Positions 1-6,454 are shown, counted from the first letter of the stretch. The stretch is 11,467 nt of DNA from Steroidobacteraceae bacterium (GCA_025927665.1 JAICKZ010000082.1:1-11467), one strand, 5' to 3'. Made by a program: numbers and translations. Notes: generated from the letters alone by a model not told the origin.

Positions 1-572
1 TGTTCAACCAGCAGATTCATGGCTCGAAGCGTTCGCTTCGTTCAGTTGAAGACTTTTCCCAGTTTGAACAGCGTACGGCTTATTTCAATGGTGATCATGT
101 CAGTGCGACTCGCAAAGGAGCCAACTTGCCGGATCGCACTAATCAAGTTGCGATGATGGCACAGATGCAGAACATCATCGACTTTCCACCGGCGCCTAAG
201 CTGGATGCCATGGGACGATTGGATCCGACGAAGGCAACGCGCGAAGAACTCGCAGGCGAAAAAGTATTTATGGGTAAGGGTCGCTGTGCTGAATGTCATG
301 TTCCGCAAACGGCGTTTATGGATAACAACATGCACGACTTGAAACTGGAGCGTTTTTATCCTGTCGGCAAAACAGTAAATGATCAAACTATTATTCCTGA
401 TGGACCCATCAAAACATTTACTTTGCGCGGCATTAAGGACTCACCTCCGTATTTGCACGACGGCCGTTTACTCACGCTTGCGGACACTGTGGAATTTTTC
501 AATCTTGTGCTTGGTGTCAAACTGACGCAGGACGAGAAACAATCATTAGTCGCTTATATGCTTACGCTTTAA
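1..572 (+). CDS. Di-heme cytochrome c peroxidase/MauG-family protein, C-terminal part (5' end outside window)
   Basis: The reading frame is open from the window edge (first full codon at base 3) to TAA at 570-572, giving about 189 residues of a longer protein. A CxxCH heme-binding motif (RCAECH, codons 282-299) is followed by the typical C-terminal peroxidase-domain stretch: TFTLRGIKDSPPYLHDGR, then a helix ending LVAYMLTL. Family knowledge: these periplasmic di-heme cytochromes reduce hydrogen peroxide or, in the MauG branch, oxidise protein substrates, with one CxxCH per domain. Only the second heme domain is visible, so the N-terminal heme and signal peptide cannot be checked. The next gene starts 46 bases downstream on the same strand with no obvious terminator between, so co-transcription is possible. 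The family call is confident; peroxidase versus MauG-like cannot be decided. Confidence 0.88.
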   Translation, partial: FNQQIHGSKRSLRSVEDFSQFEQRTAYFNGDHVSATRKGANLPDRTNQVAMMAQMQNIIDFPPAPKLDAMGRLDPTKATREELAGEKVFMGKGRCAECHVPQTAFMDNNMHDLKLERFYPVGKTVNDQTIIPDGPIKTFTLRGIKDSPPYLHDGRLLTLADTVEFFNLVLGVKLTQDEKQSLVAYMLTL

Positions 573-618
573 CCGATCGTCGCTTAACGTCCGAAACAAC
601 TTGATGAGGAGATTACAT

Positions 619-1185
619 ATGAAATCACGAACTATCTTTTTACTAGTATCTACCCTGGCCGCAGCCAACGCCCTGGCGCAACTACCCTCAAATTCAGCAA
701 CTGGAGAGATAGGTAATCCTGGTAATAAATCGCCAAGCGGCATGCCTGCTGATACAAACTTTATGAAGACATTGGCACAAGGTGGTATGGCGGAAGTTGA
801 TGCTGGCAAGCTTGCAACGACGAAGGCGACAAACAGTGACGTTAAAAAGTTTGCGCAGCAAATGGTGAAAGATCATTCAAAGAATAATGATAAGTTGAAA
901 TCTTTGGCGAAGGATAAAAAAGTGGAGTTGCCTACCATGGTTGACGCAGAACATGCCGCTGATAAAGAGAAACTGGAAAAACAAAGCGGCGCGAGCTTCG
1001 ATACCACGTACATACAAGGTCAGGTGAAGGATCATCAAAAGACGGTGCAATTACTGGAGCATGAAATCGACGGCGGACAAGATGCAGACGTAAAGGCATT
1101 CGCTAAAGAAACCTTACCCGTGGTTCAGCATCATTTGGAAATGGCCAAAGAGTTGAATACCAAAGTTGCGCATGAAAAACAGTAA
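619..1185 (+). CDS. Secreted DUF4142-family protein
   Basis: 188 residues from ATG 619, chosen because AGGAG (607-611) lies 7 bases upstream and the first 20 residues form a clean signal peptide (MKSRTIFLLV..., cleavage near ALA-Q at 20/21). An upstream TTG at 601 would put the Shine-Dalgarno inside the gene. After a Ser/Gly/Pro-rich linker, residues 46-182 match DUF4142: FMKTLAQGGMAEVDAGKLA, VKKFAQQMVKDHSKNNDKL, then VKDHQKTVQLLEHE and LPVVQHHLEMAKEL, a mainly helical His/Glu-rich repeat resembling a ferritin-like bundle. Such proteins are periplasmic or outer-membrane-associated and of unproven function, often linked to stress. The gene follows a cytochrome peroxidase gene by 46 bases, which may point to oxidative stress (inference). 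An intrinsic terminator closes the unit. Confidence 0.9.
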   Translation: MKSRTIFLLVSTLAAANALAQLPSNSATGEIGNPGNKSPSGMPADTNFMKTLAQGGMAEVDAGKLATTKATNSDVKKFAQQMVKDHSKNNDKLKSLAKDKKVELPTMVDAEHAADKEKLEKQSGASFDTTYIQGQVKDHQKTVQLLEHEIDGGQDADVKAFAKETLPVVQHHLEMAKELNTKVAHEKQ

Positions 1186-1220
1186 TTAAATATCAAAGAA
1201 CATAAAACTCTACATTCAAT

Positions 1221-1256
1221 GTTCGGCTTTTATATTTATTAAAAGCCGAACTTTTT
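1221..1256 (+). terminator. Rho-independent terminator after the DUF4142 gene
   Basis: A perfect 11-bp stem (GTTCGGCTTTT at 1221-1231 with AAAAGCCGAAC at 1241-1251) has a 9-base loop and is followed by TTTTT. It lies 36 bases after the DUF4142 stop. The A-run on the left arm makes it weakly bidirectional. Confidence 0.9.
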
Positions 1257-1308
1257 ATGATGAGTAGATGTCGTTCCGTTAGCACCATCCAAATTGCAAG
1301 CTGCGGAC

Positions 1309-1342
1309 GCTCGTCATCCACGATACTTGTGAATCGACGAGC
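1309..1342. repeat. Stem-loop in the gap between convergent genes
   Basis: GCTCGTC (1309-1315) pairs with GACGAGC (1336-1342). After a one-base bulge and a mismatch, the inner CAC/GTG (1319-1321/1329-1331) extends the stem around a 7-base loop. There is no T-run on either side, so it is not a classical terminator. It could be a REP-like palindrome or a processing site for the minus-strand blaI/M56 message, which ends 63 bases away. Nothing else was seen in 1257-1404. Confidence 0.35.
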
Positions 1343-1404
1343 CCGGCGTTCTAATATGCTGATGGATATGAAGCACGTCCCATTGCCTTGAATTTGTTAC
1401 GATG

Positions 1405-3039
1405 TTAAGGACCGGAGGTAATTGGTAGATCAGTGGGGAGAGACACCGCACCCGCAATTTTCCCTTCATCATCCAGTATCAAGCGCCAGTGTGCGACACC
1501 GTTTGCATGTTTAACATCGTAGGCATCCCATCCTAGAGTGCCAACTCCTTTGAACTCGATCGATACGACAGGGCCGAAGCCGATGTTCGTTGCATGTAAC
1601 ATGGGTAGCTGCCCTTTAATAGCTTTTGCTAACACCGGCGACATCTCATCATAGTTAGGACTATTATTTTCAATGCCCGCAATCAGTCGTCGCAATGCAT
1701 CTTCAGTGCCTGGCGATGCCTTTTGGCTCTTGATCTTTGCAGCCAAGGCGCTTTTGATCTTTTCCGCTGTCGTCGCATCAATATGTGGTGCGTTAAGATT
1801 TTCGCCATGTTGATGAAGTACGAGGCCAGTTGTTTCACCTGCGGAGTTCCTAACAAAAGTGATCTGTGCGTTGACTACTTTGTAAAAGAACTCTGTTTCA
1901 CTTGAAGGGAAAATTTCGAAAGAGGGCTGTCCCAGTACCTCTGCAAAGAGATGGTCTCCTTGTTTGGTCACGGTAATAAGACTGTTTCCGTTAAGCTGAT
2001 AGAATCCCAAATAGCGATCCAACACCGTCGAATCCAACGTGACTTGCGTGCGGTCTTGAGGGTTTGTGATTGTCGAGGGGTTTGCAGTTGGAGTTGCCTT
2101 CGCGTTTGTTGCGTTTGGTGGACTGACTTCTGCAGCGATGGCTGCAAAACCAATGGCCAAACAAATAAGCGCCCCAGCGGATAGTCGCCACCACTTAAAC
2201 GGTTGATACAACATGATTTCAATCCTCTCTTGCAAAAATGACTTGGATTCAGACATGGCAGCTACTGCTCCAATAAACATGGATTGACGCTGCCCGACTT
2301 CAATCAATGTTTCTCCGTAGTCACGCACGTCGTGTCCCTCATCAAGCACTCGTCTATCACAATCCACTTCAATGGCGTAACGAAGACGTCGCAACTGCCA
2401 CCACAGCGGCAGATTCCAAGGCATAAACACTAGCAAGCATAGAGCGATGGTAAGAAGTCGCTGATCGCCGGCTTTCAAGTGAGATAATTCATGTGCGAGC
2501 ACCGTTGCTTGTCGCGAGGGAGATGATTCAGTGAGCCATATGGGTATCACGATGTGAGAACGTACGAGACCGATGACAGCCGGACCTACGTCAGGTGCGA
2601 CATACACTTGCGTACCCATCATATTTGTCATTGCCCAATGACGCTTGCGCCAGAATAAATGTACCCCGCTCAAAGCAAGCGCGATCAGCATCGCTCCTGA
2701 CATCAACCACCATATATGCTTTACAGATTGATCACTGTTTTGCCAGGTAATGCTCTTATCCACATAAGGTGCAACCCATGTGGCCGGTGACAAATAGTTA
2801 GAAGTCATCTCACGCAAAGGAATGCTCCTTTGTGGAGAAGCAGCGGTTGGTGTCGATAGGTTTGGTAATTGGATTGTTACGGATGCAATCACCGTTGGGA
2901 TGATTAACGAAGCGATTATTGTGCACGCCCAAATCCATCGACTTGACTTGCGACTGAGTCGAGCGCCACGCTCGGCTACAAATGCCGCCATACTCAGCAA
3001 TACGGACACGAAGATGACGTAAAGCATCCAAGTCAACAT
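1405..3039 (-). CDS. BlaR1/MecR1-like M56 membrane metalloprotease with DUF3471-type C-terminal tail
   Basis: 544 residues. Hydrophobic segments lie near residues 3-21, 36-58, 110-130, 194-212 and 285-303. The zinc-protease motif HELSH (183-187), with a probable third ligand in AIEVDCD (E224), identifies peptidase family M56. Family knowledge: such proteins transduce an envelope signal by cleaving a partner repressor (BlaI/MecI). The tail beyond residue 304 is not a penicillin-binding sensor: I see no SxxK, SxN or KTG. Residues 337-422 (LDRYLGFYQLNG..., EIFPSSETEFFYKVV..., TGLVLHQHG) resemble DUF3471. Residues 425-535 (ending GVAHWRLILDDEGKIAG) resemble a small alpha+beta module seen after DUF3471 in other proteobacterial M56 proteins. 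The start ATG overlaps the upstream repressor stop (TAATG), so translation is likely coupled. The ligand is unknown; beta-lactam sensing is not supported. Confidence 0.88.
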   Translation of the reverse strand: MLTWMLYVIFVSVLLSMAAFVAERGARLSRKSSRWIWACTIIASLIIPTVIASVTIQLPNLSTPTAASPQRSIPLREMTSNYLSPATWVAPYVDKSITWQNSDQSVKHIWWLMSGAMLIALALSGVHLFWRKRHWAMTNMMGTQVYVAPDVGPAVIGLVRSHIVIPIWLTESSPSRQATVLAHELSHLKAGDQRLLTIALCLLVFMPWNLPLWWQLRRLRYAIEVDCDRRVLDEGHDVRDYGETLIEVGQRQSMFIGAVAAMSESKSFLQERIEIMLYQPFKWWRLSAGALICLAIGFAAIAAEVSPPNATNAKATPTANPSTITNPQDRTQVTLDSTVLDRYLGFYQLNGNSLITVTKQGDHLFAEVLGQPSFEIFPSSETEFFYKVVNAQITFVRNSAGETTGLVLHQHGENLNAPHIDATTAEKIKSALAAKIKSQKASPGTEDALRRLIAGIENNSPNYDEMSPVLAKAIKGQLPMLHATNIGFGPVVSIEFKGVGTLGWDAYDVKHANGVAHWRLILDDEGKIAGAVSLPTDLPITSGP

Positions 3040-3413
3040 TAGAGCTTCTCCTTTTCTGACTTAGTCGCTAACAGCTTTCGAAGACGTCGAACCTGTTCGG
3101 GACTCAACTTCTGATCAGATACCAAGTGAGTAAACAATAGTTCTGAGGATCCTTTAAACATCTTACTGGTTAGATGTCGTAAGGCGCTCTTTCGGGCGGC
3201 TTGTTGCTGTACGCTGGCTAAATATCGATGTACGCGTCCTTCCTCCTCATGCGACACATAGCCCTTTGTCTCAAGTACCCGCAGTATAGTTAGCACGGTG
3301 GTGTATGCGAGATCGTCGTTTAAGTGCTCACGAACTTCAGTAACTGTCGATGGGCCGTGATCCCACAGAATCTGCATCACGTCAGCTTCGCGATCAGTTA
3401 GAACGATGTTCAT
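3039..3413 (-). CDS. BlaI/MecI/CopY-family winged-helix repressor
   Basis: 124 residues from ATG 3413. An upstream in-frame ATG at 3470 is rejected because it would place the -10 box and operator inside the gene and add residues unlike the family. The N-terminus (LTDREADVMQILWDHGP), the recognition region (STVTEVREHLNDDLAYTTVLTILRVLETKGYVSHEEEGR) and the C-terminal dimerisation helices, which include ELLFTHLV near 91-98, are classical BlaI features, and length is normal. It is expected to bind as a dimer to TACTA-type palindromes and to be inactivated when the partner M56 protease is activated. The gene is first in a two-gene operon with that protease (one-base overlap). Two palindromes flank its own promoter, so autorepression is likely. 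Target genes beyond this operon cannot be named. Confidence 0.92.
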   Translation of the reverse strand: MNIVLTDREADVMQILWDHGPSTVTEVREHLNDDLAYTTVLTILRVLETKGYVSHEEEGRVHRYLASVQQQAARKSALRHLTSKMFKGSSELLFTHLVSDQKLSPEQVRRLRKLLATKSEKEKL

Positions 3414-3422
3414 GGCTATCCT

Positions 3423-3444
3423 ATCTACTATTGTTATAGTAGAT
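3423..3444. promoter_or_regulatory. BlaI-type operator 1 (start-site proximal)
   Basis: A perfect 9-bp inverted repeat, ATCTACTAT (3423-3431) and ATAGTAGAT (3436-3444), with a 4-base centre. The TACTA/TAGTA arms resemble known BlaI/MecI boxes. It covers the transcription start region and touches the -10 box, so a bound dimer would block RNA polymerase. Confidence 0.8.
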
Positions 3445-3470
3445 ACTAGCAAATGCATTGCATTTGTCAA
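3443..3470 (-). promoter_or_regulatory. Sigma-70 promoter of the blaI-like/M56 operon
   Basis: Read on the minus strand: a perfect -35 TTGACA (3465-3470), a 16-base spacer and -10 TAGTAT (3443-3448). Transcription would start near 3436, within the first operator, leaving a leader of about 23 bases before ATG 3413. Confidence 0.75.
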
Positions 3471-3483
3471 CTATAAATATAGT
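3470..3483. promoter_or_regulatory. BlaI-type operator 2 (upstream of -35)
   Basis: ACTAT (3470-3474), AAAT, ATAGT (3479-3483): the same ACTAT-N4-ATAGT core as operator 1. The two centres are 43 bases apart, about four helical turns. It adjoins the outer edge of the -35 box. The arms are shorter than in operator 1, suggesting lower affinity. Confidence 0.6.
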
Positions 3484-3844
3484 AGTTTATGTATCTACGT
3501 TGGACTGATCATAAGCGGGTGCGCTAGTGGCGTCGTTTTCGATTAAAAACGAAAGCGTGTATTCAAATGTTCCGGTAGAACTTGCCGCTCGTAATCGGCA
3601 ATATCTTGCTCTGTCCATCACAATGCTTGTATCACGCCATCACTCCACTCCGTCAGCCAGCTGCTTACTTAGCAGTTGAGGCAGATGACGTCGCATTACT
3701 ATTGAGAATACTACCTTCGTGCTAAGCGGCAGTTTTAAGTTGGAGTTTCGTGAAACACTTTATCCGCAGCAAAATATAACTACAACTTAAAAACTATCGA
3801 GTACCGAAGGTGCGATTTGGGCGGTTTGTTAGACTTTTTCATAT
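3484..3844. other. Non-coding gap between the blaI-like promoter and the SDR gene
   Basis: About 360 bases with no convincing gene on either strand. They contain a small hairpin (TCGTTTT/AAAACGA at 3533-3539/3546-3552) and the larger imperfect inverted repeat listed separately. This gap also marks the change from the blaI-like/M56 unit to the more AT-rich SDR/TetR block. Confidence 0.6.
3713..3811. repeat. Imperfect inverted repeat, arms of about 33 bases
   Basis: The left arm 3713-3745 and the reverse complement of the right arm 3780-3811 share ACCTTCG at the outer end and AGTTTT(T)AAGTTG-AG at the inner end, with a diverged middle and about 34 bases between them. It could be a small decayed palindromic element (MITE-like) or a structured 3' region of the SDR transcript, whose stop codon lies 34 bases away. 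No transposase or target duplication was seen. Confidence 0.5.
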
Positions 3845-4603
3845 TCACGTGAGATTGAGTCCGCCATCAGAAAGAATAATTTCGCCAGTTAGGTAACTGC
3901 TAGAAACAAGCATTGAAGCAATATGTGCAATTTCGCCGGGTTTTGCCCCACGCTTCATTGGTGATTTTTCTTTCCAGAGCTTATGTGCCTCGACCCAATT
4001 CTCAGTCATTGGTGTATCTACAAGACCCGGAGCAATTGCATTAACTCGAATCTCAGGTGATAAGGTTAAGGCCAAAAGTTGCGTTACATGATTAAGTGCG
4101 GATTTGCTCGCAGCATAGGGAATTGAGGCACCTTTAGGACGTACACCTGCATGTGAGCTGATATTAATGATACTACTTGGACATTCGCGAGTTGATGAGC
4201 TTCTGAGCACTTGTTCAGCTTCAGCGATTAAAGTCCAAGGGGCAATAACATTTACCTCATAGAGGTTCCGCCAAATTTCTGGGGTGGCATCTTTTAATAA
4301 GTTATGAGGAATGACGGCATTGATTCCCGCATTGTTAACTAGAACATCTAAGCGGCCATAGAGAGATATAACTTTCGATATTAGGCGTTTTGTTTGAACT
4401 TGATCAGATAGATCGGCTTGGATGTACGATGCATTTGGAATAGAACCAGCCAATTTTTGGCCTTCGACTACGGACGATCTTGAATGAAACACAACAGTAA
4501 ATCCATCATTCGCAAGCTGTTGCGCAATAGCTTTGCCTATTCCAGATGTGGAACCGGTGATAAGTGCAACTCTGCCTGAATTTTTTCCTTGATCAGAAAT
4601 CAT
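3845..4603 (-). CDS. Short-chain dehydrogenase/reductase (classical SDR)
   Basis: 252 residues, the usual length for classical SDRs. It has the Rossmann cofactor motif TGSTSGIG (16-23), NNAG (90-93), N118, a catalytic Ser in NISSHAG (S150), YAASK (Y163, K167) and the PG turn at 192-193. SR at 41-42 after the second beta strand suggests NADP(H) preference (inference). The substrate cannot be told; close relatives are annotated as 3-oxoacyl-ACP reductase-like or glucose dehydrogenase-like enzymes. It lies downstream of, and on the same strand as, the TetR-like regulator, with a 304-base gap that probably holds its own promoter. It may reduce a reactive carbonyl compound sensed by that regulator (inference). 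The start ATG is preceded by GAGAG. Confidence 0.92.
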   Translation of the reverse strand: MISDQGKNSGRVALITGSTSGIGKAIAQQLANDGFTVVFHSRSSVVEGQKLAGSIPNASYIQADLSDQVQTKRLISKVISLYGRLDVLVNNAGINAVIPHNLLKDATPEIWRNLYEVNVIAPWTLIAEAEQVLRSSSTRECPSSIINISSHAGVRPKGASIPYAASKSALNHVTQLLALTLSPEIRVNAIAPGLVDTPMTENWVEAHKLWKEKSPMKRGAKPGEIAHIASMLVSSSYLTGEIILSDGGLNLT

Positions 4604-4907
4604 TATCTCTCATTCTGTTTTGACTAACTTGTTATCTAGTCTGATTGACACAGTGGTTGAAGATAACATCAGATCTCATTCCTTCGCAAATGCTTACTGC
4701 AATTGTTTCATCAGACAGATCAAACACGCGATTTAAATAATATCGTCCCCAACATTAAGCACATTGGAGTATCAGATAGATCCATTTCGGCATACAACGC
4801 AATGCATAGTGGCGGGATTCACACTACTGCCATCGATTGCTCTCTCAAGTTAAATTTAAGAAAAGAGCTTGTGGCGAATTGCTAACTGCTCATAATGCGA
4901 ATTGTAT
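4604..4907. other. Non-coding gap upstream of the SDR gene
   Basis: 304 AT-rich bases. Two overlapping inverted repeats lie just upstream of the SDR start: GACTA/TAGTC (4622-4626/4637-4641) and GTTATCT/AGATAAC (4631-4637/4661-4667). They are candidate operators for the neighbouring TetR-like protein. No well-matched -35/-10 pair could be fixed. A 60-codon frame at 4703-4885 has no homology signal and no Shine-Dalgarno, so it is not called. Confidence 0.45.
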
Positions 4908-5507
4908 TCACCGAATGCTTCCTTTCAAAAGGATAGGAATAAGAATGTTTTCAATATGGGACTCAAGATAAGCGTCATCTTTTTTAAGTTTTACAAGAAT
5001 CAAAAAACCTTGGTATTGAACAAAAAGAAACTGTGCACTTGCTTCAAGATCAAGGCGAAGCTTGATTTTATTGACCTGAACCTCTTCGCTCAAATAACGA
5101 AAAAAATGTTGCTGAAGTAATTTTACACCGTTCAATATATTCTTTCGGATTGAGGTAGGAAAAATGTCAAGTTCAGCTACAGAATTTGTTATGAGACATC
5201 CAATTTTAGCTTTCTCTTGTTCATAAAACGTAGATCTGAAAAATCGTAGTAAACCCGTCATGGGACTTCCGGGATGCGCTATCAGAAGTGCGCCAGCTCT
5301 TTCTTCAATAACCACTTCGTTGTAGGACAGTACGGCACGAATAAACAGCGCTTCTTTGTTTCCAAAGCTGTTGTAGAGGCTGCCGGGATTTAGCCCTGTG
5401 CTTTCGCAAAGATCTTTCATGGTCGCGCCATTGAAGCCTTTCTCGCGAAACAACTTGCGAAGCTTCTTCAAAACTTCATCTTCATCATACAAAACGACCT
5501 TAGGCAT
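4908..5507 (-). CDS. TetR/AcrR-family regulator, NemR-like
   Basis: 199 residues. The N-terminal helix-turn-helix is clear (GFNGATMKDLCESTGLNPGS then LYNSFGNKEALF, about residues 24-55). The ligand domain contains KIGCLITNSVAELD (102-114), with Cys104 in the position of the GCL-Cys typical of NemR-type repressors. In E. coli the corresponding Cys106 senses electrophiles and hypochlorous acid. By family analogy the protein is a dimeric repressor released by reactive carbonyl, electrophile or chlorine compounds; this is inference. The start ATG 5507 has GGAG with suitable spacing. It diverges from the SnoaL-like gene and precedes the SDR gene. Base composition is low in GC: one 60-base line (4981-5040) has 16 G/C. 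Confidence 0.88.
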   Translation of the reverse strand: MPKVVLYDEDEVLKKLRKLFREKGFNGATMKDLCESTGLNPGSLYNSFGNKEALFIRAVLSYNEVVIEERAGALLIAHPGSPMTGLLRFFRSTFYEQEKAKIGCLITNSVAELDIFPTSIRKNILNGVKLLQQHFFRYLSEEVQVNKIKLRLDLEASAQFLFVQYQGFLILVKLKKDDAYLESHIENILIPILLKGSIR

Positions 5508-5532
5508 TTCACTCCATTTTTATATTGAATAT

Positions 5533-5567
5533 TTGTTCAAAATAAACTATTCTCAAAACTTGAACAA
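5533..5567. promoter_or_regulatory. Inverted repeat upstream of the TetR gene, probable autoregulatory site
   Basis: TTGTTCAA (5533-5540) and TTGAACAA (5560-5567) are perfect 8-bp inverted arms 27 bases apart centre to centre. On the minus strand a possible promoter, TTGAGA then 17 bases then AATATT, falls between and over the arms. Such placement is typical of TetR autorepression, but the arm spacing is wider than in most single TetR operators, so this could be two half-palindromic sites. Confidence 0.45.
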
Positions 5568-5692
5568 GGATAATGGTAATGACATAAAAGTGCTCGATAA
5601 AATATGCAATTTTTTTCCTGCGTTCAAGTTTATTTCACGTATGGAAAAGCATTGAACCTCTTTGCAATGAAACTGGTGCTGTTTTAAAACTA

Positions 5693-5797
5693 ATGGCTTT
5701 TAATCGAATCTCACGAGCCGATCTTTTGCGAGTCGTCCTTGATGGACCTAAAAGATTTGGCCGAAACATAAATGAAAAGGCAGGGGAAAATATATGA
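5693..5797 (+). CDS. Possible 34-residue leader peptide overlapping the next gene
   Basis: ATG 5693 opens a short frame rich in Arg and Lys (begins MAFNRISRADLL) that ends with TGA at 5795-5797, making an ATGA overlap with the start of the SnoaL-like gene. There is no Shine-Dalgarno before ATG 5693, and a predicted promoter lies inside the frame, so it may be chance. No family is recognised. Confidence 0.22.
   Translation: MAFNRISRADLLRVVLDGPKRFGRNINEKAGENI
5721..5756 (+). promoter_or_regulatory. Promoter with nested inverted repeat for the SnoaL-like gene
   Basis: -35 TTGCGA (5726-5731), a 17-base spacer and -10 TAAAAG (5749-5754), each matching 4 of 6 consensus bases. A nested palindrome overlaps it: ATCTTTT/AAAAGAT (5721-5727/5750-5756) and, inside, GTCC/GGAC (5735-5738/5744-5747). 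The predicted leader is about 33 bases. The palindrome is a candidate operator for the divergent TetR-like regulator. Confidence 0.45.
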
Positions 5798-6147
5798 CGG
5801 GAAAAGAAAACTTCAAACTTTACGCTGAAGTTTGGTCGATGCCTGCAAAGGAACGAGTTTGGCATCTTTCGGAATTGGTCACGTCTGACGTTACTTACGC
5901 TGATCCCAATGCGTCGATCACAGGAATTGAATCTTTTTCTGCGTATATGGGAGAATTTCAGAACAGCATTCCTGGAGGACATTTTAAAGTCATTAACGTT
6001 TGTGAACATCATTCCCAAGTTCTCGCGCAGTGGGAGCTTCTTGCGCAAAATGAAAAGGTACTTCAAAGAGGAACAAGCTATGCTCGTCTTGATAAGGACG
6101 GAAAATTCTGCCTTTTTGCCGGTTTTTTTGAATCCAACGAACACTAG
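5794..6147 (+). CDS. SnoaL/NTF2-like domain protein
   Basis: 117 residues, about the size of a single NTF2-like cone. It starts at ATG 5794 with AGGGG (5782-5786) 7 bases upstream. Features are an N-terminal helix (FKLYAEVWSMPAKERVWHLSEL), then VTSDVTYADPNASITGIESFSAYM, then a strand-rich half (GGHFKVINVCEHHSQVLAQWELL, RGTSYARLDKDGKFCLFAGFFE). This order matches SnoaL-like proteins, some of which are isomerases or cyclases and many of which have no known activity. It diverges from the TetR-like gene and shares its intergenic region, so it is probably in that regulon, perhaps acting on the same small molecule as the SDR (inference). Confidence 0.85.
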   Translation: MTGKENFKLYAEVWSMPAKERVWHLSELVTSDVTYADPNASITGIESFSAYMGEFQNSIPGGHFKVINVCEHHSQVLAQWELLAQNEKVLQRGTSYARLDKDGKFCLFAGFFESNEH

Positions 6148-6454
6148 CAAGCATCACTGATCATTGAACCGCAATTGTTTGCGAATAGAATTAGAATCTG
6201 TTGCAGCTTTTCGTGGCATCTCTTGTATCACCGGTTTGATTCAAAGGCGAGCGCTAGCGATGTAAGGAAACGCTTATTTGCTTTCCTTATTTAATTTCCC
6301 ACTGTCTTATGAAATGGCCGTTGAATTCTCACAGTATGTCTTCTGACTTCTTACGTAAGCTTCGGCCTCGGCCGATACTTCTTTATTAGCACGGTGAGCA
6401 ATATAGATTCTCGGCTCCAACCATTTTGGGAGGAGCATACCGGAGGAGAGTACT
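6148..6454. other. Non-coding leader region of the KGG gene with several palindromes
   Basis: 307 bases without a gene. They contain an 8-bp stem TAAGGAAA/TTTCCTTA (6263-6270/6282-6289) followed by TTTAATTT, a possible weak terminator for the SnoaL-like gene. Further palindromes are CTTACGTAAG (6350-6359), TCGGCC-TC-GGCCGA (6362-6375) and CGCTAGCG (6252-6259). TATAGA at 6402-6407 could be a -10 box but has no good -35. A first Shine-Dalgarno-like GGGAGGAG lies at 6428-6435 before the functional one. Confidence 0.45.

Noticed and set aside
1405..3413. Beta-lactam resistance sensor pair (blaI/blaR1)
   Set aside because: The repressor and protease families fit, but the tail lacks penicillin-binding motifs and no beta-lactamase gene is near.
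4703..4885. 60-codon plus-strand frame between SDR and TetR genes
   Set aside because: No Shine-Dalgarno, no promoter, no family pattern; likely chance in AT-rich DNA.
5635..6150. 171-codon minus-strand frame opposite the SnoaL-like gene
   Set aside because: It is the mirror of a better supported gene with a strong ribosome site and family match; its own protein shows no recognisable motif.
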